In this document: in pieces, positions 9,595 to 16,833 of the stretch
How positions within the stretch are numbered: the stretch's first letter is position 1
Layout of the letters: the number at the start of each line of letters is the position of its first letter
Assembly (NCBI GenBank): GCA_902797265.1
Contig: CADBSF010000033.1
Location: 1 to 34,767, forward strand
DNA: 34,767 bases
Origin: an uncultured Erysipelotrichaceae bacterium
Lineage (GTDB): Bacteria; Bacillota_I; Bacilli_A; RF39; UBA660
Direction of reading: 5' to 3'
Translations under genes and position numbers: made by a program
Notes under the pieces: generated by a model
What the model saw: only the letters and a program-made list of their open reading frames with translations
The model's database searches: none
Told to the model about the DNA's origin: nothing

Positions 9595-10512
9595 ATGGAT
9601 ATGGAAATTGTTATATCAAGTTTAGAAAGCAAAGCCAGTGAATTAGATGCTCTTGCAAGTGAAATAAATACAGTAGTAAGTAATGTAAATTCAGAATTAA
9701 GCTCAATGAGTGGGCATAAAGATTTATCACGATTATTATCAAGTATTACGTCTTCAACAGAGAGATTAGGAAAGGCTTTCAATAATTGTAGCAGTTGGTT
9801 ATCAGAATATTTATCAAGTCTAAATAGTTTAGAATCTTCCTTGGCAAGTTTTTCAAGTTCCAATATTGATGCTCCAAAAGAGTTTAGTGGAGAGTTTGTA
9901 GATTTATTTGGAAAAGTATTAATGCCTACATTAAAAACAAATGGAGATAAGACTGCAAATCTTTCTTTAGGTGTAGTTCAAAGTAATACGGAGGAGGCTA
10001 CTACTTCTTTGGATGGATTTGTAGATGCTGATGGAACATTTCATTATTATAATCAAGGAGATTATGCTAATGTAAAATATGGTGCGGGAACAATTAAAAG
10101 TGCTGGATGTTGTCCAACGGCTCTCGCTATGGTTCTTCAATATCGAACAGGAAAAAAGATAGATCCAACAGTAACAGCATCTTATGCATTAAAGCATGGC
10201 TATCGAGTAAATGGTAGTGGAACAAATGAATCTTTAATTCCAAATATGTCTAAAGAATATGGAGTGGAATGTACTCAATTAAAACAAACTGCTGAAAATA
10301 TGAGAAATGAATTAAAAAAAGGAAAAGTTATTGTTGTACATATGGCTCATGGAACCTTTGCAAAAAGTCAGGGACATTATATGGTTCTAAAAGGAATTAC
10401 TTCTGATGGAAAAGCAATTCTTGCTGATCCAGGAAGTCGTGCAAGGTCTAAAAAGACATGGCCTCTTGACTTAATAGCAAGTCAAACAAAAGGTTATATG
10501 TATAGTTTCTAA
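9595..10512 (+). CDS. C39-like cysteine peptidase with N-terminal helical domain, candidate type VII secretion substrate
   Basis: A 305-residue protein. Residues 1-90 are helical, Ser-rich and resemble an ESX-type secretion domain, although no clear WXG is present. From about 142 a papain-like C39-family-2 peptidase domain follows: YYNQGDY (151-157), the nucleophile motif AGCCPTALAM (170-179, Cys172, normally GCGPT), GHYMVLKG (260-267, His261) and DPGSR (278-282, Asp278). All three catalytic positions are therefore present, with a Gly-to-Cys change after the nucleophile. No ABC transporter domains are attached, unlike bacteriocin-processing C39 proteins. Start ATG 9595 has GGGTGAT 6 bases upstream; the gene follows the preceding stop by 6 bases. 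Probable role is as a secreted peptidase effector or processor of co-exported proteins (inference). Confidence 0.78.
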   Translation: MDMEIVISSLESKASELDALASEINTVVSNVNSELSSMSGHKDLSRLLSSITSSTERLGKAFNNCSSWLSEYLSSLNSLESSLASFSSSNIDAPKEFSGEFVDLFGKVLMPTLKTNGDKTANLSLGVVQSNTEEATTSLDGFVDADGTFHYYNQGDYANVKYGAGTIKSAGCCPTALAMVLQYRTGKKIDPTVTASYALKHGYRVNGSGTNESLIPNMSKEYGVECTQLKQTAENMRNELKKGKVIVVHMAHGTFAKSQGHYMVLKGITSDGKAILADPGSRARSKKTWPLDLIASQTKGYMYSF

Positions 10513-10552
10513 TAAAAAGCGTAAAATAGATTGTTTAATATTGTAAAGAAAC

Positions 10553-10581
10553 TTGAAAAACACATATTTTTATAATAAAAT
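10553..10581 (+). promoter_or_regulatory. Promoter of the second WXG100 unit
   Basis: TTGAAA (10553-10558) and TAAAAT (10576-10581) with a 17-base spacer, 24 bases before the ATG at 10606. It separates the two-gene unit from the preceding four genes. Confidence 0.55.
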
Positions 10582-10605
10582 GATAATAACGAAAGGAGAA
10601 TGGAA

Positions 10606-10929
10606 ATGAGTAATTACGATAGTTTAGGTGTTGAAACAAGTGCATTAAATTCAGTTGGTAATAATATGACAACAGTTGCTGACGAAACAAGAACAATATT
10701 CGAAAATATTGAAAAAGAAGTTGAAACAATCACAAGTCACGATGCTTGGGCTGGAGATTCAAGTAATGCTTTCAGAGATATATTTACTGAAATTAAACCT
10801 AGAGTTCTAAAAAATTTAGATGAATTAAAAGCATTGGGACCAGCATTAACAAAAACTTCAACTACTTATTCTGATGCAGAAGCAGAAAACGTAAGCAGTA
10901 TTAATAAATATAATAGTTATAGAGTGTAA
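10606..10929 (+). CDS. WXG100 family protein (ESAT-6-like)
   Basis: A 107-residue helical protein with WAG at residues 48-50 and YSDAE (YxxxE export signal) at 88-92. ATG 10606 is preferred over ATG 10600: AAGGAG ends at 10598, which is 7 bases from 10606 but only 1 from 10600. It has its own promoter and is followed 12 bases later by a second WXG100 gene, the arrangement of esxA/esxB-type pairs whose products form a heterodimer. No signal peptide. Confidence 0.88.
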   Translation: MSNYDSLGVETSALNSVGNNMTTVADETRTIFENIEKEVETITSHDAWAGDSSNAFRDIFTEIKPRVLKNLDELKALGPALTKTSTTYSDAEAENVSSINKYNSYRV

Positions 10930-10941
10930 AGGAGGGATAAT

Positions 10942-11247
10942 ATGGAAATAGGTATAAAGAATCCGATATTAAAAGAAGGAGCAAAAAAATTAGGATCCTA
11001 TTCTGACCAATTAGATGGACCACTTGAGACATTTAAAAAGAATGCTGCAGAAATAGGAGAAGGTGGAGCTGCTTGGAATGGAACAGCAGCAGAAAGAGCA
11101 ACTCAAGTTTTGAAAGAATTACAAGCAGACATTTTAAAACTACAAAACGCTGGAAGAGAACTAGCAAATACAGTTAATGCTACTGTTGAAGTTAATGAAG
11201 CTGCTCACGATCAAGTAACACAAACAATTGACAGTGTTAAAGCGTAA
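10942..11247 (+). CDS. WXG100 family protein (ESAT-6-like), partner of the preceding protein
   Basis: A 101-residue helical protein with AAWNGTA at residues 43-49 (WNG turn at 45-47). Unlike its neighbour it lacks Tyr in the C-terminal export position (86-90 is EAAHD), so the pair has one member with and one without YxxxD/E, as in classic ESX heterodimers. It has a very strong AAAGGAGGG ribosome binding site, and a terminator follows immediately, closing the two-gene unit. Confidence 0.88.
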   Translation: MEIGIKNPILKEGAKKLGSYSDQLDGPLETFKKNAAEIGEGGAAWNGTAAERATQVLKELQADILKLQNAGRELANTVNATVEVNEAAHDQVTQTIDSVKA

Positions 11248-11250
11248 ATA

Positions 11251-11274
11251 AAAGAAGGAAACTTCTTTTTTTTT
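11251..11274 (+). terminator. Rho-independent terminator of the WXG100 cluster
   Basis: AAAGAAG (11251-11257), loop GAAA, CTTCTTT (11262-11268), continuing into a run of T to 11274. Confidence 0.85.
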
Positions 11275-11278
11275 GCAA

Positions 11279-11307
11279 TTGACAAAAAAACTACAATATT
11301 ATATAGT
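11279..11307 (+). promoter_or_regulatory. Strong sigma-A promoter of the pgi operon
   Basis: Perfect TTGACA (11279-11284) and TATAGT (11302-11307) separated by 17 bases. It shows that the protein below cannot start at the TTG at 11273, since transcription should begin near 11314. Confidence 0.75.
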
Positions 11308-11329
11308 GAAAGTAGAAAGTGGTGATGGT

Positions 11330-11803
11330 GTGGATTTATACAAAGATAAATACATTATAGTAGAAATAATCCCAACAACAAGTAAAAAGGAAACAGGATT
11401 TATTGCTCAAATCAGTGCCTTAAAATTAGAAGGAATAAAACTATTAGATCGGTTTGATTATCGAGTAAAAGAGGAAGATATCGATAATATAGATATTAAA
11501 AATATGATTTCTTATGATAAAGAAGTTTTTACTTATGTTAAGAAAGAAGAATCTATACTAGATTTATTTCAAAAGTTTTCAGAGAATCTCCCATTACTTT
11601 TACTAAATGATACTTATACATTAGATTATTTACAAGATTTAGAAAATCAAAAAGAAATCATTTTTCCATACTTACACTTAGAAAATCAAGAAAATGTATT
11701 TGACACCATAAAAGAAAAATATCTATTAGAACCAAGTAATCATCTAGTAGATTTATTATACGAAGCAATTATTTTAGAAAAGAATAGGAGTGAAAAGGAA
11801 TGA
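11330..11803 (+). CDS. DnaQ-like (3'-5' exonuclease fold) protein with degenerate active site
   Basis: A 157-residue protein if started at GTG 11330, which follows GGTGAT (11321-11326) and lies downstream of the strong promoter. The pattern EIIPTTSKKETGFIAQIS, a following beta strand GIKLLDRFDY, a later LLLNDTYTLDYL and NHLVDLLYEAI reproduce the order of the ExoI, ExoII and ExoIII segments of DnaQ/DEDD exonucleases. However, the DxE of ExoI has become EII, and the ExoIII Asp is not at its usual position. I therefore read it as a DnaQ-fold protein that has lost catalysis, possibly binding nucleic acid. Its end overlaps the pgi start by 4 bases (ATGA), so the two are translationally coupled. 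Fold assignment is tentative. Confidence 0.45.
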   Translation: MDLYKDKYIIVEIIPTTSKKETGFIAQISALKLEGIKLLDRFDYRVKEEDIDNIDIKNMISYDKEVFTYVKKEESILDLFQKFSENLPLLLLNDTYTLDYLQDLENQKEIIFPYLHLENQENVFDTIKEKYLLEPSNHLVDLLYEAIILEKNRSEKE

Positions 11804-12993
11804 TTAAATTTGACTTTAGTACATATACCAATAAATTTATAAATCAAGAAGAATATCGAAATCTTTTAGAGAAAAAGAACGAATATATAGAAAAACTAAC
11901 TAATTATCAAATGACTGGTTGGTTAAACAGAATAGATGACTCATTAGTACAAGATTTGAAAGCAACTGGAGAATTAATTAAAAACAATTTTGACTGCTTA
12001 GTTATAATCGGTATAGGAGGATCTTTTTTAGGTAGCTATGCCTTTGATAAGGCTATGAGAAAGTATTTTTTAGATAATAAATATGAAATTATCTATGCAG
12101 GAACTACATTATCTAGTAAATATTTAGATGAACTATTAGAGTATTTAAAAGATAAGAATTATGCCATAAATGTAATTAGTAAGAGTGGAACAACGATGGA
12201 AACAACCATTACTTACAAACTATTAAAAGATGATTTAAAAAGAAGATATTCAGAAGAAGAAGTAAAAAAACATATTTTTGTTACAACGGATGAAAAAAAT
12301 GGTTCTTTACGAGAAGAAGTTAATAAAGAAGGATACAAATCTTTTATCATTCCAGAAGATATAGGAGGAAGATATTCTTTTATAACCCCAGCACATTTAC
12401 TACCTTTATCTATCAACTATGATATTAATAAAATAATAGATGGCTATTATAGAGGAAAAAAAGTAATGGATAAAGCATATGAATATGCTATAACAAGATA
12501 CCTTTTATGGAAGAGTAATAGGTATATTGAAAGTTTCTGTATGTATGAAGAAAACTTATCTTTCTTTGCAGAATGGTTAAAACAATTATTTGGTGAAACT
12601 GAAGGAAAAGAAGGAAAAGGAATTTTTCCTGTATCAACAATTCATACTAGAGATTTGCATTCATTAGGACAATTTATTCAAGAAGGAAATAAAATTGTTT
12701 TTGAAACATTTATAAAAATAGAAGAATCAAATCATTATATTGATTATAATAAAAGAAATCTTCATGAGATAAATAATATTGTTGAAGATGCAGTGATGCT
12801 TGCTCATTATAAAGGAAATGTTCCTTGTATAGAAATAACAATCGATAAGCTAGAAGAAGAATCGTTAGCTGAATTGATGCTTTTCTTTATGCTTAGTGCT
12901 GCTTTTTCAGGCTTTTTAATGGGAATAGAACCATTTAACCAACCTGGAGTAGAAGTATATAAAAATGAGGTTAGAGTATCATTAAATAGTTAG
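11800..12993 (+). CDS. pgi: Glucose-6-phosphate isomerase
   Basis: Interconverts glucose 6-phosphate and fructose 6-phosphate in glycolysis (cytoplasm). Diagnostic segments are IGIGGSFLGSYA (70-81), the phosphate-binding ISKSGTTMETT (126-136), signature 1 EDIGGRYSFIT (186-196), the catalytic Glu region FGETEGKEGKG, the LHSLGQF His segment and signature 2 FNQPGVEVYKN near the C terminus. At 397 residues it is shorter than the roughly 450 residues of typical Bacillota enzymes, mainly through a short N terminus, with all core motifs kept. Second gene in an operon running to 14245. Confidence 0.95.
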   Translation: MIKFDFSTYTNKFINQEEYRNLLEKKNEYIEKLTNYQMTGWLNRIDDSLVQDLKATGELIKNNFDCLVIIGIGGSFLGSYAFDKAMRKYFLDNKYEIIYAGTTLSSKYLDELLEYLKDKNYAINVISKSGTTMETTITYKLLKDDLKRRYSEEEVKKHIFVTTDEKNGSLREEVNKEGYKSFIIPEDIGGRYSFITPAHLLPLSINYDINKIIDGYYRGKKVMDKAYEYAITRYLLWKSNRYIESFCMYEENLSFFAEWLKQLFGETEGKEGKGIFPVSTIHTRDLHSLGQFIQEGNKIVFETFIKIEESNHYIDYNKRNLHEINNIVEDAVMLAHYKGNVPCIEITIDKLEEESLAELMLFFMLSAAFSGFLMGIEPFNQPGVEVYKNEVRVSLNS

Positions 12994-13002
12994 GAGAACA
13001 AT

Positions 13003-13632
13003 ATGAAGAAAAGACATATTATATCTATCATATCATTTCTCTTCTTTTTAATAATTACAATATTAGTTCTAATAAATAAAGTGAATTCACTGGATGAATC
13101 TATTTATCATTTTATAATGAATTATCGATCAAAAGTATTAGATAACTTTTTTGTAATCATAACAGAATTTGCTAATCCTATACCTGTCATCATAATATTT
13201 ACTATGTTAGTAATTGCTTTAAAAAGGAAAGAAGAAATCATATTAAGTGTAAATCTTCTTACCACTTTAACAACTAATCAATTATTAAAAAGGATTATTA
13301 TGAGACCAAGACCAGATCATTTGAGGATAGTAAAGGAAAGTGGATTTTCTTATCCAAGCGGTCATGCTATGATGTCACTTTGTTTGTATGGAACATTGAT
13401 ATATCTAATTATAAAAAGAATGAAGAATAAGAAAATAAAAATACTATTAATCTCTTTATTATCTCTTTTAATATTATTAATAGGATTCAGTAGAATTTAT
13501 GTCGGAGTGCATTATCCTACTGATGTAATAGGAGGATATTTTTTAACCATAGCAATTGTAACAGAGATGATAACATTAACTAATAACAGACTTAGGGGGA
13601 AAAAGAAACATGATAAGGATGGTAATAAGTAG
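13003..13632 (+). CDS. PAP2-family membrane phosphatase
   Basis: A 209-residue membrane protein with about six hydrophobic helices and the complete three-part phosphatase signature: Lys96 with Arg103-Pro104 (KX6RP), PSGH at 118-121 and SR-X5-H-X3-D (Ser163, Arg164, His170, Asp174). Members dephosphorylate lipid phosphates, such as undecaprenyl pyrophosphate or phosphatidylglycerol phosphate, at the outer membrane face; the substrate cannot be chosen from sequence. Good AGGAG site before the ATG, 9 bases after pgi. Its last 23 bases overlap the next gene. Confidence 0.9.
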   Translation: MKKRHIISIISFLFFLIITILVLINKVNSLDESIYHFIMNYRSKVLDNFFVIITEFANPIPVIIIFTMLVIALKRKEEIILSVNLLTTLTTNQLLKRIIMRPRPDHLRIVKESGFSYPSGHAMMSLCLYGTLIYLIIKRMKNKKIKILLISLLSLLILLIGFSRIYVGVHYPTDVIGGYFLTIAIVTEMITLTNNRLRGKKKHDKDGNK

Positions 13633-14245
13633 TTTTCATAATACATTAATTAATGATGAAGGAGCAATATTAGTTCCAACAATGTTAGAAATAGAAAGAA
13701 TTCGAAAAAAGGGAATTCTCTTTTCTGTTTTTACCAATAAAGATTATAGGGAAGTATTGGATTATAATAAAGATTTTCCTTTTCTTGATTACATTATTTC
13801 ATTAAAGGGAGCTTATATCTATGATGTGAAAGAAAGGAAAGAGATAAGTAAAACTCCATTAGAAAAAGAAGAAATAGATGAAATAATAAAAAAATATAAA
13901 AGAAATAAAAAAAACTATTATCTAGCAGAAAAAGTAGAAGATAATATAGATAATATAAATGAACCTATCTATAAAATAGAAGTAATGAAAGGTAAATCAG
14001 TTTTAGAATTTATCAATTCAAAATATGATTCTTTTCAAATGACTCAAAAGTTACTAAAAGAAGAAAAAATAAAAAAGAATGAAATTCTATTTATTGGAGC
14101 AAATGATTATGATAATGATATGATAAAAAATATAAGAAATCACTATATACTGAATAATTCATCTAAAGGATTAAAGATGTTAACAGAAAGAATCATTGGT
14201 AATAATAATGAAAATTCAATACAAGAAGTTTTAAAAAAACTTTAA
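13610..14245 (+). CDS. HAD-superfamily (Cof/IIB-like) protein lacking the catalytic aspartates
   Basis: A 211-residue protein with the layout of HAD-IIB phosphatases: an N-terminal strand, FTNK in place of the motif II T-G-R turn, LKGAYIYD where family members have NGA-I-D, and a C-terminal FIGANDYDNDM motif IV region. The defining DxDGT loop reads SFHNT (residues 8-12), so both the nucleophile Asp and the acid/base Asp are absent, and the first Asp of motif IV appears as Ala. It is therefore probably not a phosphatase. ATG 13610 follows AGGGGG at 9 bases and overlaps the PAP2 gene in another frame. Last gene of the operon, followed by a terminator. Confidence 0.65.
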   Translation: MIRMVISSFHNTLINDEGAILVPTMLEIERIRKKGILFSVFTNKDYREVLDYNKDFPFLDYIISLKGAYIYDVKERKEISKTPLEKEEIDEIIKKYKRNKKNYYLAEKVEDNIDNINEPIYKIEVMKGKSVLEFINSKYDSFQMTQKLLKEEKIKKNEILFIGANDYDNDMIKNIRNHYILNNSSKGLKMLTERIIGNNNENSIQEVLKKL

Positions 14246-14255
14246 TAATTGAAAA

Positions 14256-14293
14256 AAGGGAAGATTGATAAACAAATCTTCTTTTATTTTTTT
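14256..14293 (+). terminator. Rho-independent terminator of the pgi operon
   Basis: GAAGATT (14260-14266) pairs with AATCTTC (14275-14281); the stem can extend with A-T and G-T pairs and is followed by a T-rich tract to 14293. Confidence 0.75.
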
Positions 14294-14302
14294 AATAAAA
14301 AA

Positions 14303-14331
14303 TTGTGAAATAAAAAGAAATGGTTTATAAT
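14303..14331 (+). promoter_or_regulatory. Promoter of the rluA-like to asnS operon
   Basis: TTGTGA (14303-14308), 17-base spacer, TATAAT (14326-14331), 26 bases before the ATG at 14358, with AAAGGAGAG between. Confidence 0.65.
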
Positions 14332-14357
14332 TACTATATTGAAAGGAGAGTCAAAAT

Positions 14358-15224
14358 ATGAAATTAAAAGTGGAAAAAGAAGATACCTTATTAAATTATT
14401 TATATAATCATTTAGATATGCCAAAGAAAAAGATTAAACAGTATTTACAACATGGTTCTATTTATGTAAATAATAATAAAACTACGAAATTTGATAAGAA
14501 AATAGTACCGGGAATGATGATTATTATTGATACAAATAGTAAGAATAAAAAAACTCTTCCTTTTGATATCTTATTTGAAGATGAACATATTATTGTTGTC
14601 AATAAACCTAGTGGTTTACTTACTATTGCAACTACAAAAGAAAAAGAAAAAACATTATACCATATTGTAAGAGAATATGTAGTGAGAAAAAATAAAAATA
14701 ATAAAATTTTTATTGTACATCGATTAGATAAGGCAACAAGTGGAATTGTAATTCTAGCAAAAGATGAGAAAACAAAAAATCAATTACAAGAGAATTGGAA
14801 TGAATATGTAAAATTAAGAGAATATGTTGCGGTTTTAGAGGGACGCCTAGAAAAGAAAGCAGATAGAATAGTTGAATATTTAAAAGAAACGAAAACTAAT
14901 TTAGTATATAAAACCAATAATAAAGAAGGAAAAGAAGCTATTACGAATTATCAAGTAATCAAAGACAACAAAAAATATTCTTTAGTAGAAATAAAAATAG
15001 AAACAGGAAGAAAAAATCAAATCAGAGTAGCTTTTGCTAATATGCATCATCCAATAGTAGGAGATGATAAATACGGAGATAAAAAGACAAAAGAGAATCG
15101 TTTATATTTACATGCCAATCGTTTAAAACTATATTATCCAGAATTAAAAAAAGAAATTTTATTTGAAACACCAACTCCAACAGAGTTTAAACGAAAGGTA
15201 AATGAAGGTGATATAGATGGCTAA
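14358..15224 (+). CDS. RluA-family pseudouridine synthase
   Basis: Converts specific uridines in rRNA (or tRNA) to pseudouridine. Residues 1-58 form an S4 RNA-binding domain; the catalytic domain starts at about 70 with FEDEHIIVVNKPSGLL and contains HRLDKATSG (121-129) with the catalytic Asp124, then a C-terminal GRKNQIRVAFANMHHPIVGD segment typical of the family. The 288 residues are the usual length. The target cannot be assigned from sequence (RluD/RluC/YtzG-type). Its end overlaps the next gene by 8 bases, implying coupled translation. Confidence 0.92.
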   Translation: MKLKVEKEDTLLNYLYNHLDMPKKKIKQYLQHGSIYVNNNKTTKFDKKIVPGMMIIIDTNSKNKKTLPFDILFEDEHIIVVNKPSGLLTIATTKEKEKTLYHIVREYVVRKNKNNKIFIVHRLDKATSGIVILAKDEKTKNQLQENWNEYVKLREYVAVLEGRLEKKADRIVEYLKETKTNLVYKTNNKEGKEAITNYQVIKDNKKYSLVEIKIETGRKNQIRVAFANMHHPIVGDDKYGDKKTKENRLYLHANRLKLYYPELKKEILFETPTPTEFKRKVNEGDIDG

Positions 15225-16416
15225 GAAAAAAAAGAGTGGAAAGATATTATTTGTTTTATTTGTTATCATACTTATTCTTATAGGTGTAGGGGGGTTCTAT
15301 TACTACAATACCTTAGAAAAGAACGAAGAAAAAAAAGAAGAAAAGAAAAATAATGAAAAGAAAGAAGAAACGGCTATTGAAAAAGAAATGAAAAATTCAA
15401 TATTTAAGGATTATTATAAGGAAGCAATAAAGATTGTATCAAAGATGACAATAGAAGAAAAAATAGGGCAGCTTTTCTTAGTTCGTTATGATAAAGATAT
15501 GATAGAAAAGTATAAGAATTATTATCCAGGAGGATATATTTTATTCGCAAAAGATTTTGAAAATCATACAAAAGAATCTATGAAAAAAGAATTGGAAAAA
15601 GATCAATCTTTAAATAAATATGGTTTAATTCTAGGGGTAGATGAAGAGGGAGGCTATGTAACAAGAATAAGTCGATTTAAAGCTTATCGAGAAGAGAAGT
15701 TCAAATCTCCAAAAAGTTATTATGAAGAAGGAGGATATCCTCTTTTGGAACAAATGGAAAATGAAAAAATGCAACTATTGAAGAGTCTTGGAATCAATTT
15801 AAATTTAGCTCCTGTTGCGGATATTTCTATGGATGAAGATGATTTTATGTATACAAGATCATTTGGTAGAGGAAAGGAAGAAACCAGTGAATTTGTTGGT
15901 AAAATGGTAGAAATTGCCAATCAAAATGGTATTTCATCATGTCTAAAGCATTTTCCAGGATATGGAAATAATCAGGATACTCATACAGGAATAGCAATTG
16001 ATACAAGAAGTTATGAAAACTTTATAGAAAATGATTTTTTACCATTCCAAGAAGGAATCAAAAAGAAAGTACCAAGTATTTTGGTATCTCATAATATTGT
16101 AAAAGCAATGGATGAAAAATATCCTGCTTCGTTAAGTAAAAATGTAATTCATGAATTAAGAGATATTTTATCTTTTACAGGAATTATTATGACAGATGAT
16201 TTAGCAATGGATGCGGTAAAAGAATATGTTGAAAATAACGAAGCAGCAACACTAGCAATCAATGCTGGTAATGATATGATAATTACAAGTGATTTTATGA
16301 ATATGTATGAAGAATTACTATCATCTTACAAAAACAAAAAAATCGAAGAAGATACAATTGATCGAGCAGTTGTAAGAATTATCAGTTGGAAATTACAAAA
16401 TAAAGTAATAGAATAG
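15217..16416 (+). CDS. Glycoside hydrolase family 3, NagZ-like beta-N-acetylhexosaminidase, membrane anchored
   Basis: A 399-residue protein with a basic N terminus and one membrane segment (about residues 8-30), followed by a charged Lys/Glu linker, so the catalytic domain is probably extracellular. The GH3 barrel shows EEKIGQLFLVRYD, GVDEEGGYVTR, KHFPGYGNNQDTHTG (the KHFPG-H loop of NagZ, with a His of the catalytic dyad) and MTDDLAMDA with the nucleophile Asp. Likely role: removal of terminal N-acetylglucosamine from peptidoglycan or muropeptide fragments at the cell surface; another beta-glycoside cannot be excluded. No C-terminal GH3 domain is present, as in NagZ. Third-party neighbours are housekeeping genes. 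Confidence 0.87.
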   Translation: MAKKKKSGKILFVLFVIILILIGVGGFYYYNTLEKNEEKKEEKKNNEKKEETAIEKEMKNSIFKDYYKEAIKIVSKMTIEEKIGQLFLVRYDKDMIEKYKNYYPGGYILFAKDFENHTKESMKKELEKDQSLNKYGLILGVDEEGGYVTRISRFKAYREEKFKSPKSYYEEGGYPLLEQMENEKMQLLKSLGINLNLAPVADISMDEDDFMYTRSFGRGKEETSEFVGKMVEIANQNGISSCLKHFPGYGNNQDTHTGIAIDTRSYENFIENDFLPFQEGIKKKVPSILVSHNIVKAMDEKYPASLSKNVIHELRDILSFTGIIMTDDLAMDAVKEYVENNEAATLAINAGNDMIITSDFMNMYEELLSSYKNKKIEEDTIDRAVVRIISWKLQNKVIE

Positions 16417-16424
16417 GAAAAAAT

Positions 16425-16817
16425 ATGAAAGAAGAAATTAATAAAATACTAGAAAAAGATCAAGGTTTTTTTCATCAAAACCATTATCAGTTAGAAGAAG
16501 TCTCTTCCGACAAAGTAGTATTAAAAGCTCCAATTACAAAAGAAATTATGAATATTTATCACATGGCTCATGGAGGTTTTATCTTTGGTTTAGGTGACCA
16601 TGCTATGGGAATTTTGGCAAGTATGGATAAAAAGAAAGCTTTAACAATAAATGCTTCCATTAATTACTTGTCTCCTGGTATAGGGGAATACTTAATTGCA
16701 GAAGCAGAATATGTAAAGAAAGGAAATAAAACTTGTTTTTTACAAGCAAAGATATATAATAATGATAAGAAATTGGTGGCTACCATGACTTCTACGTATT
16801 ACTATATAGAAGATTAG
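16425..16817 (+). CDS. PaaI-family hotdog thioesterase
   Basis: A 130-residue single hotdog domain with YHMAHGGFIFGLGDHAMG (residues 45-62), which holds the HGG turn and the catalytic-type acidic residue in GD-A, and the strand NASINYLSP. Members hydrolyse acyl-CoA thioesters in the cytoplasm; the physiological substrate is unknown. It starts 8 bases after the GH3 gene, whose stop lies next to a weak AGGAAAA site, and is followed 16 bases later by asnS. Confidence 0.85.
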   Translation: MKEEINKILEKDQGFFHQNHYQLEEVSSDKVVLKAPITKEIMNIYHMAHGGFIFGLGDHAMGILASMDKKKALTINASINYLSPGIGEYLIAEAEYVKKGNKTCFLQAKIYNNDKKLVATMTSTYYYIED

Positions 16818-16833
16818 AAAGAAGGAATATGAT

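Noticed and set aside
7834-11247. Complete type VII secretion locus or toxin-immunity island
   Set aside because: No EssC/EccC ATPase, EsaA, EssB or immunity-like gene is present; only substrate-type proteins and a peptidase can be supported.
11273-11329. TTG at 11273 as the start of the DnaQ-like protein
   Set aside because: It lies upstream of a near-perfect promoter (TTGACA-17-TATAGT) and inside the preceding terminator; GTG 11330 fits better.
15217-16416. GH3 enzyme as a beta-1,2-glucan degrading glucosidase partner of the cyclic glucan synthase
   Set aside because: Its KHFPG and DTH loop is of NagZ type and it lacks the second GH3 domain of beta-glucosidases; it also lies in a separate operon.
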